A DNA stretch of 9,198 bases, taken from the NCBI GenBank assembly GCA_004356175.1, contig SMXV01000006.1, forward strand, positions 1 to 9,198. Direction: 5' to 3'. Shown in pieces: positions 1-5,745 of the stretch. The stretch's first letter is position 1. Each line of letters begins with the position of its first letter. The position numbers and the translations under genes were made by a program. The DNA comes from Acidobacteriota bacterium (GTDB taxonomy: Bacteria; Actinomycetota; Acidimicrobiia; Spongiisociales; UBA5794). The notes under the pieces were generated by a model. That model saw only the letters and a program-made list of their open reading frames with translations, did no database searches and was not told where the DNA came from.

Positions 1-282
1 CGGCTCCACAACGAAAGGTCATGGGCGCACCTGTGCGGTGTCTGCCCGATTCCCGCGGGTTCAGGCAAAACGGATGGTCGGCACAGGCTGAACCGGGGTG
101 GAGACCGCCAAGCCAACGCCGCGTTCTACCGCATCGTGTTGACCCGCATGTCTCAAAACCCCAGGACCAAGCCGTATGTGGCCCGGCGACGTGGCGAAGG
201 CAAGAACACCGCTGAGATCATGCGCTGCCTCAAACGGTTCGTCGCTCGCGAAACGTTCAAACATATCCAACACGTCACCTGA
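1..282 (+). CDS. IS110-family transposase, C-terminal part (5' end outside window)
   Basis: The frame is open from base 1 to the TGA at 280-282, giving 93 residues with no start codon expected because the 5' part lies outside the window. Near the start it reads LCGVCPIPAGSGKT, which matches the conserved G-x-x-P-I-P-x-x-SGK(T) block of the Transposase_20 (IS116/IS110/IS902) domain. Ser21 of the fragment sits where the family's catalytic serine is expected. Next come HRLNRGGDRQANAAFYRIVL (28-47) and PRTKPYVARR (54-63), then CLKRFVARE (76-84), all typical of the IS110 C-terminus. These enzymes combine a RuvC-like N-terminal domain with this serine-containing domain and insert their element using a bridge RNA; this is family knowledge. 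The C-terminus looks intact and ends at a natural place. Whether the gene is complete to the left cannot be seen. No IS right end could be fixed downstream, so the element's boundary is unknown. Confidence 0.88.
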   Translation, partial: RLHNERSWAHLCGVCPIPAGSGKTDGRHRLNRGGDRQANAAFYRIVLTRMSQNPRTKPYVARRRGEGKNTAEIMRCLKRFVARETFKHIQHVT

Positions 283-474
283 GATCTGGGTGGGAGCCGG
301 ATCCTATATCAGGCTGACGCACCTCGAGTGCTGTCCTCATAATGACCTGTCGACTCCCACCCACCCACCAGCTTTCGGTTCGGTGTGACCTAATACGAGC
401 CTGCCCACCACACGGTGTGGCCCAACCCAGTCCTGTCCACCAAACCACCCGCTCCTTGACATACGAGATTCATT
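283..474. other. Intergenic DNA downstream of the IS110-type transposase
   Basis: No frame on either strand gives a recognisable protein here. The 3' flank and right end of the IS110-type element should lie in this stretch, but IS110-group elements lack clear terminal inverted repeats, so I cannot mark the end. It contains a C-rich run with repeated CCAC units (about 353-369) and a short perfect palindrome at 408-420. If the element were of the IS1111 subgroup, its bridge RNA would be encoded on this side; I see nothing that proves this. Confidence 0.4.
408..420. repeat. Short perfect inverted repeat CCACAC-G-GTGTGG
   Basis: Two 6-base arms, 408-413 and 415-420, are separated by a single base. 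The unit CGGTGTG also occurs at 381-387. The site could be a protein-binding palindrome or part of the transposon flank. With arms this short and no T-run it is not a terminator, and it may be chance. Confidence 0.3.
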
Positions 475-941
475 ATGGACGCCTTCGACGGCGGCTGTCC
501 CGTCCCGAATGGTGTCATCACACTCAACGAAAACGCCCTTGTCGAGGCCCTGGCTTCGACTGCCGACGCTGCCCCTCTCAGCGCTTCGACCCTTGCAATC
601 TTCATCCTCAGGGTGACTACACGGGGAAGTACAGAATGGGTGGGCTTGCGCGGACCTCTCTTTCGAAGAAGAGCGTTCCGACCAATTGGATTTCCGACGG
701 AGCAACATCCGCGTCGAAGTTCGAGAAACTCCAGAGCCGCCGTTCCGACTCGCCATCGCTAATTGACAAGTAGTACTGGATATACGCGGCCGATGTGAAG
801 AAGACCGAGCCTCAAAAGAAGGTGAGTCCTGTTGCCCTGGAACCGACGCTGGTGCAACAGGGTGGAAACGATCCCAGAGCGAAGCATATGGCCCCAATGG
901 CAAACAACCACGCCGCGGCTCGCGTTGCCCGACGGCGCTAA
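475..941 (+). pseudogene. Probable decayed protein gene with two frameshifts, family unknown
   Basis: No single frame is convincing, but three consecutive + strand pieces each look coding. Piece 1 starts at ATG 475 and runs in frame to about 612 (begins MDAFDGGCPVPNGVITLNEN). Piece 2 is one base on, about 617-766 (contains WACADLSFEEERSDQLDF, then RVEVRETPEPPFRLAIAN and a TGA). Piece 3 is one base on again, 774-941 (begins YWIYAADVKKTEPQ and ends in an Arg-rich tail with TAA at 939-941). In pieces 2 and 3, hand counts of G+C by codon position give high first, low second and raised third positions, the usual sign of coding DNA. Together they would make a protein of about 150 residues. I do not recognise the family. 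The stop lies directly against the stop of the convergent thioesterase gene. Two separate small ORFs, or sequencing errors in one intact gene, are alternatives. Its position beside a transposase fits a gene broken after insertion or rearrangement. Confidence 0.4.
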
Positions 942-1724
942 CTACGAACGTCCTCCTAGCACAAGGCTCTGCATGGCTCTACCCACGCGGCCGTGTTGAT
1001 CGAATAGCTCTGCGTCTGTCTGGCCAATGCCGTTTGGCTGCCAGTGGGAGATCGACTGGGATCCAAACCAGTCGCCGATGGGCGGGCGCACGAGAGACAT
1101 CGTGAGGTCGACGTTCAGTGGGGAGAAGGAACCGAGCTTTCCGTTTCGAGAAACACCGTTTGCGCAGTCTGCAAGTGGCGCAAGCTTCTCAAATGGAGAA
1201 GATGCTTCGCCAGGCAGTGTGGCAACACGGTTCCGCATCCAAATCGTCAGAGGACCACCATTTTCGACATCAGCATCTGATGGAAATCGGCATTCGACTC
1301 CGTCGGCGAACCAGATGGCGTCATGAAGTGTGTCTACATTGAACGGTCCAGCGACAGTGTCACCGAAGTTCGGCAACTCTACTTGCGGTGTTGGAACGTC
1401 CTCTAGATGCTCGGTCCGAATGTGGACGCCAACCGCTTGAGCGAACACAGCTTCGTCGTCATACACCTCGGCATTGGTACGTGACACGGACCTTCCCGTC
1501 CTGGCAACCAAGGCACGAACTGAGAAGCCCGACATCGGAACCGGCCTTAGTAGTTCCACGGTGATACGGACGAGCTGCTTGTCCTCCACGAGCTGTTCGA
1601 TCGCCCGCACGAGCAGCGCTGTCACTGGTCCAGCATGACACGATGCCTCGTCCCACGGACCACGCGCGTATTCAGTAGGCCGAAACCAGTCGCCATCTGA
1701 ACGCGTGAAGTACGAAGTAGTCAT
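942..1724 (-). CDS. Double-hotdog acyl-CoA thioesterase, TesB-like
   Basis: This 260-residue protein is read as a double-hotdog acyl-CoA thioesterase, which would hydrolyse acyl-CoA to free acid and CoA in the cytoplasm. The N-terminal hotdog spans about residues 1-105: a substrate-entry region (RGPWDEASCHAGPVTALLVR, 21-40), then RITVELLRPVPMSGF (53-67), and a strand with RTNAEVYDDEAVFAQA (82-97). The C-terminal hotdog spans about 125-256. It has the family-like VDLTMSLVRPPIGDWF (205-220), a small-residue turn (GIGQTDAEL, 232-240) and the closing D-x-x-G-R-V-G-R-A-M-Q-S pattern (242-253). Gln252 matches a position commonly used by TesB-type enzymes. The ATG at 1724 is chosen because it lies 7 bases after the stop of the upstream crotonase gene; an in-frame opening further upstream would overlap that gene and its translation is not protein-like. 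The pair looks like one operon. The actual acyl substrate cannot be read from sequence. Single-domain or inactive relatives are less likely given the two full halves. Confidence 0.8.
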   Translation of the reverse strand: MTTSYFTRSDGDWFRPTEYARGPWDEASCHAGPVTALLVRAIEQLVEDKQLVRITVELLRPVPMSGFSVRALVARTGRSVSRTNAEVYDDEAVFAQAVGVHIRTEHLEDVPTPQVELPNFGDTVAGPFNVDTLHDAIWFADGVECRFPSDADVENGGPLTIWMRNRVATLPGEASSPFEKLAPLADCANGVSRNGKLGSFSPLNVDLTMSLVRPPIGDWFGSQSISHWQPNGIGQTDAELFDQHGRVGRAMQSLVLGGRS

Positions 1725-1731
1725 GGCTGCG

Positions 1732-2511
1732 TTACCTGCCCTTGAACTTCGGCTCTCGTTTCTCCATGAATGCGGCTGCACCTTCGGTGAGGTCGTCGGA
1801 CGCAAGAAGAATCGCTTGGGCCTGCTGCTCAAACGCCAATGATTGTTCGAATGACATCTCAGACGAGCGACCCAGTGCTCGTTTGATGATGGCCTGCGCG
1901 AGCGGTGCCCCTGCAGCAAGCGAGGACGCTAGCTCCTCTGTCCGTCGAACAAGATCGGAGTGATCGACGATCTCGGAGATGAGGCCCATCTCGAGTGCGT
2001 CTTCTGCTCCAAAGATTCGCCCGGTCAGAGCCAGCTCGCGTGCACGTTGTAGTCCCACGAGGCGGGGAAGAAGCCATGTGCCGCCAAAGTCAAGCGTCAG
2101 CCCCCGTTGCACAAAGATCTCCGAGAATCGCGCGCGGTCTGTCGCAATCAAGATGTCACAGCCAATCGCAAGATTCATGCCTGCGCCAACCGCAACACCG
2201 TCGACAGCCGCTATTGTCGGTTTTGTCAGCCGGTTGAGTGCGAACGCGGCGGAGTTCGTTCGACGCATCCGTTCAGCATTGTCGGATGCGCTCGGCGGAG
2301 AAAGCGCCGTCCTGTCCATGTCAGCACCGGCGCAGAAGTCGCCGTCCGCGCCGGTCACCACAAGTACACGTTGAGTGGACGCCTCGAAATCGCGGAAGGC
2401 GTCCCGAAGGTCCATCCATCCGCTTGATGGGACAGCGTTCTTGCGACCCGGGTTCGACAGGGTGAGTGTGCGTACAGGACCGCTGTCTGTTGTGGTGAGA
2501 AAGCCTGGCAT
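1732..2511 (-). CDS. Enoyl-CoA hydratase/isomerase (crotonase) family protein
   Basis: This protein has 259 residues, the normal length for a crotonase-fold acyl-CoA enzyme. The oxyanion-hole signatures are clear: DFCAGADM (58-65) and GVAVGAGMNLAIGCDILIAT (105-124). The LTLDFGGTWLLPRLVG stretch (138-153) and ALTGRIFGAEDALEMGLI (161-178) are also typical. Aligned by eye with rat enoyl-CoA hydratase, the two catalytic glutamates (Glu144 and Glu164) fall on Asn113 and Phe133, so a classical hydratase mechanism is doubtful. Asp141, in LDFGGTW, matches the Asp of the PaaG-type isomerase motif (VPDSGGTW), so an isomerase or related reaction is a better guess. The start is ATG 2509-2511; no strong ribosome-binding site precedes it. 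It is the first gene of a two-gene operon with the thioesterase, and is divergent from the small gene at 2590 across 78 bases that should carry both promoters. Family assignment is firm; the reaction is not. Confidence 0.88.
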   Translation of the reverse strand: MPGFLTTTDSGPVRTLTLSNPGRKNAVPSSGWMDLRDAFRDFEASTQRVLVVTGADGDFCAGADMDRTALSPPSASDNAERMRRTNSAAFALNRLTKPTIAAVDGVAVGAGMNLAIGCDILIATDRARFSEIFVQRGLTLDFGGTWLLPRLVGLQRARELALTGRIFGAEDALEMGLISEIVDHSDLVRRTEELASSLAAGAPLAQAIIKRALGRSSEMSFEQSLAFEQQAQAILLASDDLTEGAAAFMEKREPKFKGR

Positions 2512-2589
2512 CGTGATTCAGCGTACCGTCCAGTGAAGTCGTGCGACTCGCCGCGAGCGATGTGCCGCACATACCCATACCATCATCGT

Positions 2590-2826
2590 ATGTCCTCCCC
2601 CACTGGTCACTCCTGCGTCACGAACCGTGTCGTCCTTGGCATCTACGGCGACCATGTCGTACACCCCATACAGCCGTACCAGGCGCGAAAGTCATACATC
2701 TGCCCGGGCTGCGAGGGCACAATTGCCGTCGGAATCGGGCACCTTGTGGTGCTTCCCGAGCACGAACCTGATCTCCGGCGCCACTGGCACCGAGGGTGCT
2801 GGCACAAAGAGGCGCGACGCTCCTAG
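2590..2826 (+). CDS. Small CPGC/HWHxxCW conserved hypothetical protein
   Basis: This 78-residue protein is read from ATG 2590; in-frame ATGs at 2560 and 2533 could add 10 or 19 residues of less convincing sequence. The core from residue 13 on runs VVLGIYGDHVVHPIQ, then KSYICPGCEGTI (34-45), GIGHLVVLPE (48-57) and RRHWHRGCW (63-71). Cys38, Cys41, His51, His65 or His67 and Cys70 could bind one metal ion, probably zinc, as a small zinc-ribbon-like fold; this is inference. From memory, short actinobacterial proteins with the same order (a YRCPGC-like motif, an H-V-V strand, then RRHWH-x-x-CW) are common and are sometimes labelled ATP/GTP-binding protein without support I know of. It is the only intact + strand gene between the left edge and trmD, and ends 13 bases from the convergent yraN stop, with no terminator visible in between. 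Function unknown. Confidence 0.7.
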   Translation: MSSPTGHSCVTNRVVLGIYGDHVVHPIQPYQARKSYICPGCEGTIAVGIGHLVVLPEHEPDLRRHWHRGCWHKEARRS

Positions 2827-2839
2827 AAGACTGAGTTCG

Positions 2840-3175
2840 TCACGGTATTCCACGCAACCACCGGATCTCAACGCTCGATGTTGTCACAGCGACCGAAATC
2901 GCGTCAAGCGCTGTTATCGGTAACCGGTAGCCTCGAACTGCGCGCACGACGCGGCGCAGTTTCTCCTCGCTCAACGCATCAAACGGATTGGCTCCAGCGG
3001 ACGACGTCTTGACTTCAACCGCAACGAAACGCCGTCCGGTGCTGTAGATGATGTCTATCTCGTCCCGGTTGACGTACACGTTTCGATCAACGACCTCCAT
3101 CCCTCTGCTTTCGAGAAAGCGCACGGCAATCGTCTCACCCAGGGTTCCGAGTTCACAATGTGTTCGTGTCTTCAT
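2840..3175 (-). CDS. yraN: UPF0102 (YraN) family protein, endonuclease-like fold
   Basis: This 111-residue protein, usual length for the family, has the full UPF0102 pattern. It reads LGTLGETIAVRFLESRGMEVV (9-29), then DRN (30-32), RDEIDIIY (37-44) and FVAVEVKTSS (50-59). Glu14, Asp41, Glu54 and Lys56 form the E...D...ExK arrangement of restriction-endonuclease-like folds. A nuclease role in Holliday-junction or DNA processing is often proposed but not established. The start is ATG 3173-3175; there is no clear Shine-Dalgarno sequence. It lies 71 bases after lepB, where many actinobacteria have rnhB and another small gene. The comM/dprA genes that usually follow are absent, replaced by the convergent small gene at 2590. 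Confidence 0.88.
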   Translation of the reverse strand: MKTRTHCELGTLGETIAVRFLESRGMEVVDRNVYVNRDEIDIIYSTGRRFVAVEVKTSSAGANPFDALSEEKLRRVVRAVRGYRLPITALDAISVAVTTSSVEIRWLRGIP

Positions 3176-3246
3176 AGGCGCATAAAATCACACAGGTGAG
3201 ACAGGAATCCACTGGCTGTCCACAGTCGCGCGGGGAAACCGAAGAG

Positions 3247-3936
3247 TCAGACTCCGCCGAGTCTGCCAAGCGGCCAGATAATGACAACGGCTTTACCTAC
3301 GACATCATCTATGGGGATGGGACCAAACATCCGCGAGTCCTGGCTCGAATGACGGTTGTCGCCCATGACGAAGAGCGAACCCTCTGGGACAAGGACAGGA
3401 CCGAATTCGCCAATCGGCTTGTCTGGTTCCTTCACGTAGGGCTCCACCAGGGCTACCCCGTTTACCCAAACGCCACCATCTCTTCCCTCAACGACGTCGC
3501 CAGCAATGCCAATCACACGCTTGATGAATTCTGACTGCGGCGTTGACAGACCGATTGACTCCCTCAGGTTGCGAATTGCCCTCTGCAATGCGTCCTCGTC
3601 TGGCTGTTCAAATCCGGGTCGAGGATCGTCGAATACGATCACGTCGCCGCGCTCGATATCTCCAATGGCGTACGAAATCTTGCTGACAAGGACACGATCC
3701 AGGACCTGAAGGGTGTCCTCCATCGACGCTGACGGGATGTAGAACGCCTGGAAGAGGAACGTCTTGATCACGACAGCAATAAGCAGCGCCGCGAGGATCA
3801 GCAGCGGAAACTCGAGCCATCCCGGAATGCCTCTGCGTTGGGTTTCCCGCTCTGCAGATTCCGATTCAGGAGGTGGCGTGGAATCCGTATCCGACGGTGG
3901 CACAGCGGCATCCTGGGTCTGGTCTGGTGAAGTCAC
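3247..3936 (-). CDS. lepB: Signal peptidase I
   Basis: This 229-residue type I signal peptidase cleaves signal peptides from exported proteins on the outer face of the cytoplasmic membrane. Residues 1-36 are a hydrophilic, Pro/Ser/Glu-rich cytoplasmic tail. About 40-63 form the single membrane anchor (LEFPLLILAALLIAVVIKTF). The catalytic serine is Ser71 in YIPSASMEDTL, and the general base is Lys139 in FIKRVIGIAGD. The conserved box E reads MGDNRHSSQDSR (191-202), followed by GKAVVIIWPLGR (214-225). The motif after the nucleophile is SMEDT instead of the common SMxPT; the Pro to Asp change is unusual but not at a catalytic residue. The start is GTG 3934-3936, preceded by an inverted repeat at 3940-3956. 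It is 54 bases after rplS in the standard trmD-rplS-lepB order. Confidence 0.96.
   Translation of the reverse strand: MTSPDQTQDAAVPPSDTDSTPPPESESAERETQRRGIPGWLEFPLLILAALLIAVVIKTFLFQAFYIPSASMEDTLQVLDRVLVSKISYAIGDIERGDVIVFDDPRPGFEQPDEDALQRAIRNLRESIGLSTPQSEFIKRVIGIAGDVVEGRDGGVWVNGVALVEPYVKEPDKPIGEFGPVLVPEGSLFVMGDNRHSSQDSRMFGPIPIDDVVGKAVVIIWPLGRLGGV
3248..3265 (-). repeat. Small stem-loop at the lepB stop codon
   Basis: Arms CAGACT (3248-3253) and AGTCTG (3260-3265) flank a 6-base loop and overlap the lepB TGA. In the minus-strand transcript no U-run follows, so I do not call it a terminator. It could give partial 3' protection or be chance. Confidence 0.3.
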
Positions 3937-3939
3937 GAA

Positions 3940-3956
3940 GGAACATTACCTGTTCC
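3940..3956 (-). promoter_or_regulatory. Inverted repeat over the lepB translation start region
   Basis: A perfect repeat GGAACA-5-TGTTCC ends 3 bases before the lepB GTG start, read on the minus strand. Its loop includes the only AGG-like ribosome-binding element there, so a hairpin in the mRNA could hide it; equally it may be an operator for a DNA-binding protein. The symmetry is seen; the role is inferred. Confidence 0.4.
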
Positions 3957-3990
3957 GCCAACAAACCCTGCGTTCGCGAGAGTGTGGCGA

Positions 3991-4341
3991 CTAGGTGTCG
4001 CGCCTCTCCTTGATGCGGGTAGCTTTGCCGACCCTGCCACGCAGGTAGTACAGCTTTGCCCTTCGCACGTCGCCTCGGCGGGTGACCTCAATCGTCTGGA
4101 TGATGGGCGAGTGAAGCGGGAAAATTCGTTCGACCCCAACACCAAAGCTGATTTTGCGTACTGTGAACGTCGCTCGTGCACCGCTGCCGCCCTTGCGACC
4201 GATAACCACGCCTTCATATGCCTGGATGCGTTCGCGACCGCCTTCAATGACACGAACGTCCACGCGCACCGTGTCTCCAGGTGAGAATTCAGGAATGTCG
4301 TCGCGCAGCTGTCCAGCTTCGATCTCTTCGATCGTGTTCAC
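3991..4341 (-). CDS. rplS: 50S ribosomal protein L19
   Basis: L19 sits at the 30S-50S interface of the large subunit. The 116-residue product has the family's full length and blocks: FSPGDTVRVDVRVIEGG (19-35), RIQAYEGVVIGRKG (38-51), FTVRKISFGVGVERIFPLHS (59-78), and the C-terminal RRAKLYYLRGRVGKATRIKE (93-112). The start is GTG 4339-4341, supported by a good GGAGG ribosome-binding site 7 bases upstream. It lies 61 bases after trmD and 54 before lepB; the trmD-rplS pairing is one of the most conserved in bacteria. Confidence 0.98.
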   Translation of the reverse strand: MNTIEEIEAGQLRDDIPEFSPGDTVRVDVRVIEGGRERIQAYEGVVIGRKGGSGARATFTVRKISFGVGVERIFPLHSPIIQTIEVTRRGDVRRAKLYYLRGRVGKATRIKERRDT

Positions 4342-4347
4342 GGGGGG

Positions 4348-4352
4348 CCTCC
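4348..4352 (-). promoter_or_regulatory. Shine-Dalgarno site of rplS
   Basis: On the minus strand GGAGG lies 7 bases before the GTG start of rplS. It is the clearest ribosome-binding site in the window, fits the high expression expected of a ribosomal protein, and fixes the GTG start. Confidence 0.8.
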
Positions 4353-4402
4353 GGCTAGAAAGAGTGAGGGGGTGAGGACCGTATTCTATCCGGCCTCGCT
4401 AT

Positions 4403-5080
4403 CTACAGCCCCTCGGTTCTGTTCATCATATCGGGCCTGCGCTCACTGGTTCGTTTGATTCGCTGTGCCTCGCGCCACTCCGCTATTTTGCCGTGGTCTC
4501 CCGAAAGCAGGACATCAGGTACGGACCATCCGCGGAAATCTGACGGCCGTGTGTAGACCGGCTCCTCAAGTAGTCCGTCCCTGAAACTCTCGAACTCGGT
4601 CGAGGCCGGGTTGCCAACCACTCCAGGCACGAGACGTGCAACTCCTTCAATAACCGCGGCTGCCGCCACTTCACCACCGAGCAGGACGAAGTCGCCGAGA
4701 GAGATTTCCTCATCAATGAAGTGATCCGCAACCCTCTGGTCAACGCCCTCGTACCTGCCGCAGACAAGGGTCAGATGTTCAAGTGCCGCAAACCGGTCAA
4801 GTGTCGATTGATTCAATGGTGTTCCTGTTGGGCTGAAGAGAACTCGATGTGAGCCGGAGAGCGGCTCAAGAGTCCTCGCGAGCGGCTCGACCATCATCAC
4901 CATGCCAGCACCACCCCCGTAGGGGGCGTCATCCACCTGTCGATGCACACCATTTCCGTGGTCCCTTGGGTCGTGAAAATCGATGGTGATGTGACCGTCG
5001 GATAGTGCTCTGCCAACAAGAGACACTTGCAGTGGCGAGTCGAAGAACTCCTCGAAGAGCGTTACGACACTGATTCTCAC
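4403..5080 (-). CDS. trmD: tRNA (guanine-N1)-methyltransferase TrmD
   Basis: TrmD methylates N1 of G37, 3' of the anticodon, using S-adenosylmethionine, and prevents +1 frameshifting. The 225 residues cover the whole SPOUT-type enzyme: N-terminal ISVVTLFEEFFDSPL (3-17), DAPYGGGAGMVMM (51-63), LFSPTGTPLNQ (81-91), the knot residues VCGRYEGVDQRV (106-117) and GDFVLLGGEVAA (129-140), then RLVPGVVGNPAS (149-160). Asp168 in FRDGLLEEPVYTRP (166-179) matches the catalytic aspartate, and LLSGDHGKIAEWR (191-203) is the usual tRNA-binding tail. The start is GTG 5078-5080, 6 bases after the tetR stop, with AAGGGA about 11 bases upstream inside the end of tetR. The C-terminus is slightly shorter than in E. 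coli. Genes that normally precede it (rpsP, KH protein, rimM) are not here. Confidence 0.98.
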   Translation of the reverse strand: MRISVVTLFEEFFDSPLQVSLVGRALSDGHITIDFHDPRDHGNGVHRQVDDAPYGGGAGMVMMVEPLARTLEPLSGSHRVLFSPTGTPLNQSTLDRFAALEHLTLVCGRYEGVDQRVADHFIDEEISLGDFVLLGGEVAAAAVIEGVARLVPGVVGNPASTEFESFRDGLLEEPVYTRPSDFRGWSVPDVLLSGDHGKIAEWREAQRIKRTSERRPDMMNRTEGL

Positions 5081-5086
5081 AGCGAA

Positions 5087-5680
5087 CTATGTCCCTTGGA
5101 TTCGGAACGCCGCAACGACCATCTCGGAGGTGAGTTCCGCAATCTCGGCAACGTCGGCAATCGGGTCGTCGGACTGCATGACTGCTTTGCCGCCGGTCAT
5201 GATCATCTGCTCCATCATACGGCCTGCAAGCCGCGGGGGCACGGTTCTGAAGAGTCCGGTCTCGACACCATCCCTGTATGTGGATGCAAATGCAAGGGAC
5301 AGCCCGGTGTGGGCCTCTGCGATGTTCGCCTGGGCTTCATCGGAGAGATGGGGCACGTCAGTGTGCAGGATGAGTCCGATATGGTCTGTGCCGACGAATT
5401 CGACAAGACCCAATGCGAGGGCACCAAGCCGCTCATCAGCGGGCAGGGCTGGATCGACCGAGTCGACGATTTCAGCTACGAGGGACGGAAGATCGCGAAC
5501 GACCATCTGGACAAGAAGGTCTTCCTTTGAGGTGAAATGTTCGTAGAACGTGGTTCGACCGATTCCGACCTCGGCGGTCAGGTCGGCATGGGAGAGTTCG
5601 GCGTATCCCATCTTCCCTATGAGCACACGCGCAGCCTCAAAGAGCTGCTCCTTGACCGATTCGCCTTCCGGTGTTGTCAT
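5087..5680 (-). CDS. TetR/AcrR-family transcriptional regulator
   Basis: This is a 197-residue regulator when started at ATG 5678-5680; a GTG at 5696-5698 would add six residues. The N-terminal DNA-binding domain has KEQLFEAARVLIGKMGYAEL (10-29), then ADLTAEVGIGRTTFYEHF (32-49) as helix-turn-helix with the typical T-T-F-Y-E-H-F end, and SKEDLL (51-56). The rest, about residues 60-197, is an all-helical ligand-binding and dimerisation domain with weak conservation, rich in Met and Ala near the end. TetR proteins usually repress neighbouring genes until a small molecule binds. Here it lies between cofH and trmD in the same direction, 6 bases before trmD and about 65 after cofH, so it may control the exporter-cofG-cofH run or simply travel with it. 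No clear operator palindrome was found. The ligand is unknown. Confidence 0.88.
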   Translation of the reverse strand: MTTPEGESVKEQLFEAARVLIGKMGYAELSHADLTAEVGIGRTTFYEHFTSKEDLLVQMVVRDLPSLVAEIVDSVDPALPADERLGALALGLVEFVGTDHIGLILHTDVPHLSDEAQANIAEAHTGLSLAFASTYRDGVETGLFRTVPPRLAGRMMEQMIMTGGKAVMQSDDPIADVAEIAELTSEMVVAAFRIQGT

Positions 5681-5745
5681 GACGTCCCAAGGGTACACAC
5701 CCGCGAAACAAACGAGACGGCGATTCGGTGCCAGGGTCTGAGGCG

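Noticed and set aside
456..461. TTGACA as a -35 box for the gene remnant at 475
   Set aside because: No matching -10 hexamer occurs at a workable distance, and the spacing to the ATG is too short.
337..903. A 188-codon open frame on the minus strand
   Set aside because: Its translation is Ser/Arg/Gly-rich with no known motif and lies opposite the + strand pieces that show coding bias; it is best read as an antisense shadow.
1725..1919. An upstream extension of the thioesterase frame to 1919
   Set aside because: It would overlap the crotonase gene by nearly 190 bases and its extra residues look like out-of-frame translation; the ATG at 1724 fits the operon spacing.
3248..3265. Stem-loop at the lepB end as a rho-independent terminator
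   Set aside because: The stem is only 6 base pairs and no U-run follows in the transcript.
3196..3534. A 112-codon + strand frame opposite lepB
   Set aside because: It is antisense to the clear signal peptidase gene and has no recognisable motif.
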